Origin: Lepagella muris
Lineage (GTDB): Bacteria; Bacteroidota; Bacteroidia; Bacteroidales; Muribaculaceae
DNA: 64,000 bases
Assembly: GCF_004793975.1 (NCBI RefSeq)
Contig: NZ_SRYB01000026.1
Coordinates: 6,277-70,276, forward strand
Direction of reading: 5' to 3'
The position numbers were made by a program, and so were the translations under genes. The notes beneath the pieces were generated by a model, which was not told the DNA's origin, did no database searches, and was given only the letters and a program-made list of their open reading frames with translations. Below, piece by piece: positions 61,377 through 64,000 of the stretch; the first letter of the stretch is position 1; each line of letters begins with the position of its first letter.

Positions 61377-63535
61377 TGACGCATATAAAGAAACTTACCA
61401 ACTTGCTTCTGGTTACCCTTATTTTGTTTGGCCATAACGTCGGAACCCCTGCAATCCCTCGTGAATGCGTGCTGAATCCGGACACCCTGACGCAGGCATT
61501 GCCGCAAGACACACTCCCGGAATTGACGGTGGAGAAGAGCGTGGTTGAACATAAGGGAAAGACCGACACCTATCTCATAACAAAGGAAATGAGGGGGGAT
61601 GCCCGCGAAGCCGGGGATATCCTTGGGAAAATATCAGGCATGCACTATAATCCGCTCACCAAGGCTCTCTCCTATCTCGGATCAGGGAATGTCAAGATTC
61701 TTGTTGACAGTCTTGAGAGAGATGATGATTATATAAAACGGCTTAATCCGGACAGATTCATAAAGGTGAACATAACCAATTTCCCGTCAGGAAAATATAG
61801 TGGCTATGATGTTGTGGTCAATCTTGTCACCAAACCGCTCTACGTGGGATATGACGGTGTCGTTATTGGAGAGACACGCATACGCCCCGGCCACAATAAT
61901 GGCAAAGGCAGAAATATTTCATACTGGAGAGGAATCGTGCAGGCCACTTATACCAGGGAAAAATGGAATTTTGCATTCTCGGGTTATGACAACGGAGGGC
62001 AAGAGGCAGAAAGACGATGGGGGGAGGAGGTGTTTCCTCTCAACAATTATTACCGTAAGAATCTTAAGACGGATTATTCCGATCCCAATTACGTCTCACA
62101 TTCCAATACGGCAAACTTCTCCCTATGGACAGACTATAAGATCTCCGACAGCCATTCGTTGTCGCTGGGATTGTTTGCAAACCCGTCTTTCTCAAAAAAT
62201 GTCAACCGCAACATGATCATATCCGGCATTCCAGAAGAAACGGCCACGGAGGAATTGCAGACAAAACGGAACTCCGATCATGGCTCTTTTGCACGTGCGG
62301 CAATTCTGCAGTACAGAGGAAAGGCCGGCCTGTGGTCGATCGATGCCTCTGCCCAATATACGAGAACCTCTGTCGACAGACTTTCATCTGTGGAACGGAG
62401 CAGTTTCAGGATTGAGGACAACAGGCATCTCGCCAATGATTTCGTATGGGGGGGGATAGACCTGTCGAGGAGCTTCCTTGATTCAAGACTCGGTCTTACA
62501 CTTTCTGACCACGCCACATGGACACGTTATACGGAGAAGGGAATTCCCGACGGCAATCTTCTCACTTCAAGCAAGGATTTCAGAAACGCCCTCACAGCCG
62601 GCATACAATACAATCCGGCATGGAATTGGGGAATAGGAGCCGATATAGGCTTCAATATAATTAATTCCAGTTACGCTGACGGCAAATCCACCAATGTCAC
62701 TCCCAGATTTGGCCTTAATGCCATGTGGTCATCCTCAAAGGTGATGGTCAGGCTGAACTATACGGCCTCCACCTTCTATCCCACCTTGGCTCAGCAGCAA
62801 GACTTCGGACGTTTCACGGACTCCCTGATATATTCGGCGGGCAACCCCAACCTCAAGCCCAACCTCTATCACAGGATCAGCGCCATGGTCAACATACTGA
62901 GGAATCTGACGATAAGCGGGGAATATTGTTATTCTTCAAATATGATTTATAATATTGCCGGAACCCGGGAAGGTGTGAGGCCTGACGGAATCAATGGATA
63001 TTATGTGGCTTTCCAACCACATAACGGAAGATTGTCCAACTGGAAAGCCAACGTGACATACAACAAGACCTTCAACAGGAAATGGACTGTGTCAGTATCT
63101 GCAAGTGTCGATGGCCGGCGGACAGTCTATGAGAATGAGAGGAAGTCAAGGATCCTTCCATCATATAACTGGTATCTCATGTATAATAGCGGCAGACATG
63201 CCTTTCAGGCCTATCTGAGCAGCTCATTGGAAAGTGGTCTCGCCATATCACCACAAAGTGTATCCTGGACAAGAAGCGACAGTTATGCCCTGTCGCTTGT
63301 AAAATTCCTTTTCTCACACCGTCTTCAGATCGTTGCGATGTGGACAATGCCGATACACATGATAAAGAGATCAAATCGCTCGGAACTCATCTCCAAGGGA
63401 TATCACAGGGTGTCTGAGAACGACCGGTACAGGCGTGATGACAACCAGATCAATCTCACTCTTGTATGGAGATTCCAAGGTGGTAGCAAAACAAGGAGTT
63501 ATTCGCGCAGGAACGAATCAATAAACATATATTGA
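61376..63535 (+). CDS. Outer-membrane beta-barrel (TonB-receptor-like) protein
   Basis: A 719-residue protein from the ATG at 61376, coupled to the maturase gene. A signal peptide (1-28) is followed by a plug-like region (ELTVEKSVVEHKGKTDTYLI; GSGNVKILVDSLERDDDYIK; FPSGKYSGYDVVVNLVTKPL) and an outer-membrane barrel (about 200-719) with SAGNPNLKPNLYHRISAMVN. It has no regulatory-like or SusC-type N-terminal domain. It may move the peptide across the outer membrane or receive it. It is richer in GC than the maturase, so the two may have different histories. Confidence 0.8.
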   Translation: MTHIKKLTNLLLVTLILFGHNVGTPAIPRECVLNPDTLTQALPQDTLPELTVEKSVVEHKGKTDTYLITKEMRGDAREAGDILGKISGMHYNPLTKALSYLGSGNVKILVDSLERDDDYIKRLNPDRFIKVNITNFPSGKYSGYDVVVNLVTKPLYVGYDGVVIGETRIRPGHNNGKGRNISYWRGIVQATYTREKWNFAFSGYDNGGQEAERRWGEEVFPLNNYYRKNLKTDYSDPNYVSHSNTANFSLWTDYKISDSHSLSLGLFANPSFSKNVNRNMIISGIPEETATEELQTKRNSDHGSFARAAILQYRGKAGLWSIDASAQYTRTSVDRLSSVERSSFRIEDNRHLANDFVWGGIDLSRSFLDSRLGLTLSDHATWTRYTEKGIPDGNLLTSSKDFRNALTAGIQYNPAWNWGIGADIGFNIINSSYADGKSTNVTPRFGLNAMWSSSKVMVRLNYTASTFYPTLAQQQDFGRFTDSLIYSAGNPNLKPNLYHRISAMVNILRNLTISGEYCYSSNMIYNIAGTREGVRPDGINGYYVAFQPHNGRLSNWKANVTYNKTFNRKWTVSVSASVDGRRTVYENERKSRILPSYNWYLMYNSGRHAFQAYLSSSLESGLAISPQSVSWTRSDSYALSLVKFLFSHRLQIVAMWTMPIHMIKRSNRSELISKGYHRVSENDRYRRDDNQINLTLVWRFQGGSKTRSYSRRNESINIY

Positions 63536-63590
63536 GCCGAATATCAACGGTAGTTGGTAATGCCTATACCACAGCATATACATTTGTAAG

Positions 63591-63807
63591 ATGGAGTGCA
63601 TACGTCCGAGGGACTCGATGCAATGCGGTGTGGCGGCTATACCCTTGATTTTATCGGGCAATATTGCCACGCCACCACGGAGGGTGTCTCCATGCTCGGT
63701 ATATCACAGGCGGCAAAGTGGTGGAGACCGGGAACCACGACTCCCTCATCGAAAGGAAAGGGGCATACTACAATCTCGTGAAGAACCAGCTTGAATTAGG
63801 CAACTGA
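63591..63807 (+). pseudogene. C39-peptidase ABC exporter reduced to its ends
   Basis: Three pieces in three frames. First MECIRPRDSMQCGVAA, the start of a C39 peptidase with its catalytic Cys. Next YTLDFIGQYCHATTEGVSML and GISQAA, the following part of the same domain after loss of about 10 residues. Last GGKVVETGNHDSLIERKG and AYYNLVKNQLELGN, the extreme C-terminus of the ABC ATPase, stop at 63807. Intact relatives have about 730 residues, so roughly 650 are gone, including the membrane domain and Walker motifs. It was probably the exporter of the peptide at 59710. Confidence 0.85.
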
Positions 63808-63808
63808 T

Positions 63809-63934
63809 ATGAAGACAGATACAGATAGTAAGACAGATATGGCAACTGAGAAGAGAACAGACAAGACGGTTGGGACGGGGGATAAGGACAGCCATGACAA
63901 CATCGAGCTTCGCTCGGAGAAGGTGAGGGAATAA
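63809..63934 (+). pseudogene. HlyD-like membrane-fusion protein, N-terminal remnant
   Basis: A 41-codon frame beginning one base after the exporter scar. Its end, NIELRSEKVRE, matches the start of Bacteroidetes HlyD-family secretion proteins (IELRSEEVQE), the normal partner of C39-type ABC exporters, and a TAA follows at once. The preceding 30 residues (TDSKTDMATEKRTDK) are low-complexity. The bases after the stop (63935-64000) show no further HlyD coding, so the gene looks truncated, though the window ends here. Confidence 0.6.
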
Positions 63935-64000
63935 CTCCGTGCTCTCCGTGTTTACTCTGATATCACCAAGGACTCAAGTGTTAAAATTGTAGGAATATTA

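Noticed and set aside
1..64000. CRISPR arrays, rRNA operons, integrases or complete insertion sequences
   Set aside because: None found on reading; the only transposase trace is the remnant at 55985-56153.

Overview
The window is a chromosomal segment of a Bacteroidales bacterium. This rests on several independent signs: promoters of the TTTG / TAnnTTTG type instead of sigma-70 boxes, a tmRNA whose tag reads GENNNYALAA, and families largely restricted to Bacteroidetes (NVEALA peptides, 6-bladed beta-propeller lipoproteins, GLPGLI proteins, DUF3244, membrane-tethered TPR regulators). Composition and gene content would suit a gut genus such as a Muribaculaceae member, but I cannot fix the family from sequence alone.

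Layout. 1-5107: the start of a TPR regulator, an orphan promoter/hairpin unit, then thyA, a polyferredoxin and yidC on the minus strand. 5733-11758: an accessory plus-strand cluster with a secreted protein, four 6-bladed beta-propeller lipoproteins, one NVEALA peptide gene and a deleted copy of it. 11803-17692 (minus): acyltransferase, obgE, a CBS/nucleotidyltransferase, a WYL regulator, a glycosyltransferase, folA. 17853-29905 (plus): Na/Pi symporter, manC, a second WYL protein, a lipoprotein, the YifB AAA ATPase, korAB, acpP-fabF, a small lipoprotein. 30027-43517 (minus): deoC, DUF4286-ruvC, SRP RNA (ffs) with tRNA-Thr, two glycoside hydrolases, rnr, uvrC, apt, mnmG, ybeY, with a perfect parS-like palindrome between apt and mnmG. 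44000: tmRNA.

44618-56729 is mixed accessory DNA: a DUF1349 protein, a broken maltose acetyltransferase gene, a LuxR-type regulator, a BlaI/M56 signalling pair followed by a GLPGLI protein and its TonB-receptor-like partner, a P-loop kinase with a DUF362 protein, a PstI/BsuBI-type restriction-modification pair, and a transposase remnant.

56951-64000 is the most interesting part: an island for a ribosomally made, modified peptide. It holds a TPR regulator interrupted by one in-frame stop, a DUF3244 secreted protein, a double-glycine leader peptide with five cysteines (59710), a small stand-alone protein that looks like the N-terminal recognition domain of peptide maturases (60079), a radical SAM/SPASM maturase with a complete SPASM cysteine set (60312), and an outer-membrane beta-barrel (61376). 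Directly after it lie scars of the expected exporter: a C39-peptidase ABC transporter reduced to its two ends (63591-63807) and an HlyD-like N-terminus (63809-63934). The modification genes are intact while regulation and export are damaged, so the peptide system is probably in decay here or served by an exporter outside the window.

All calls are from reading the sequence; no database search was run.
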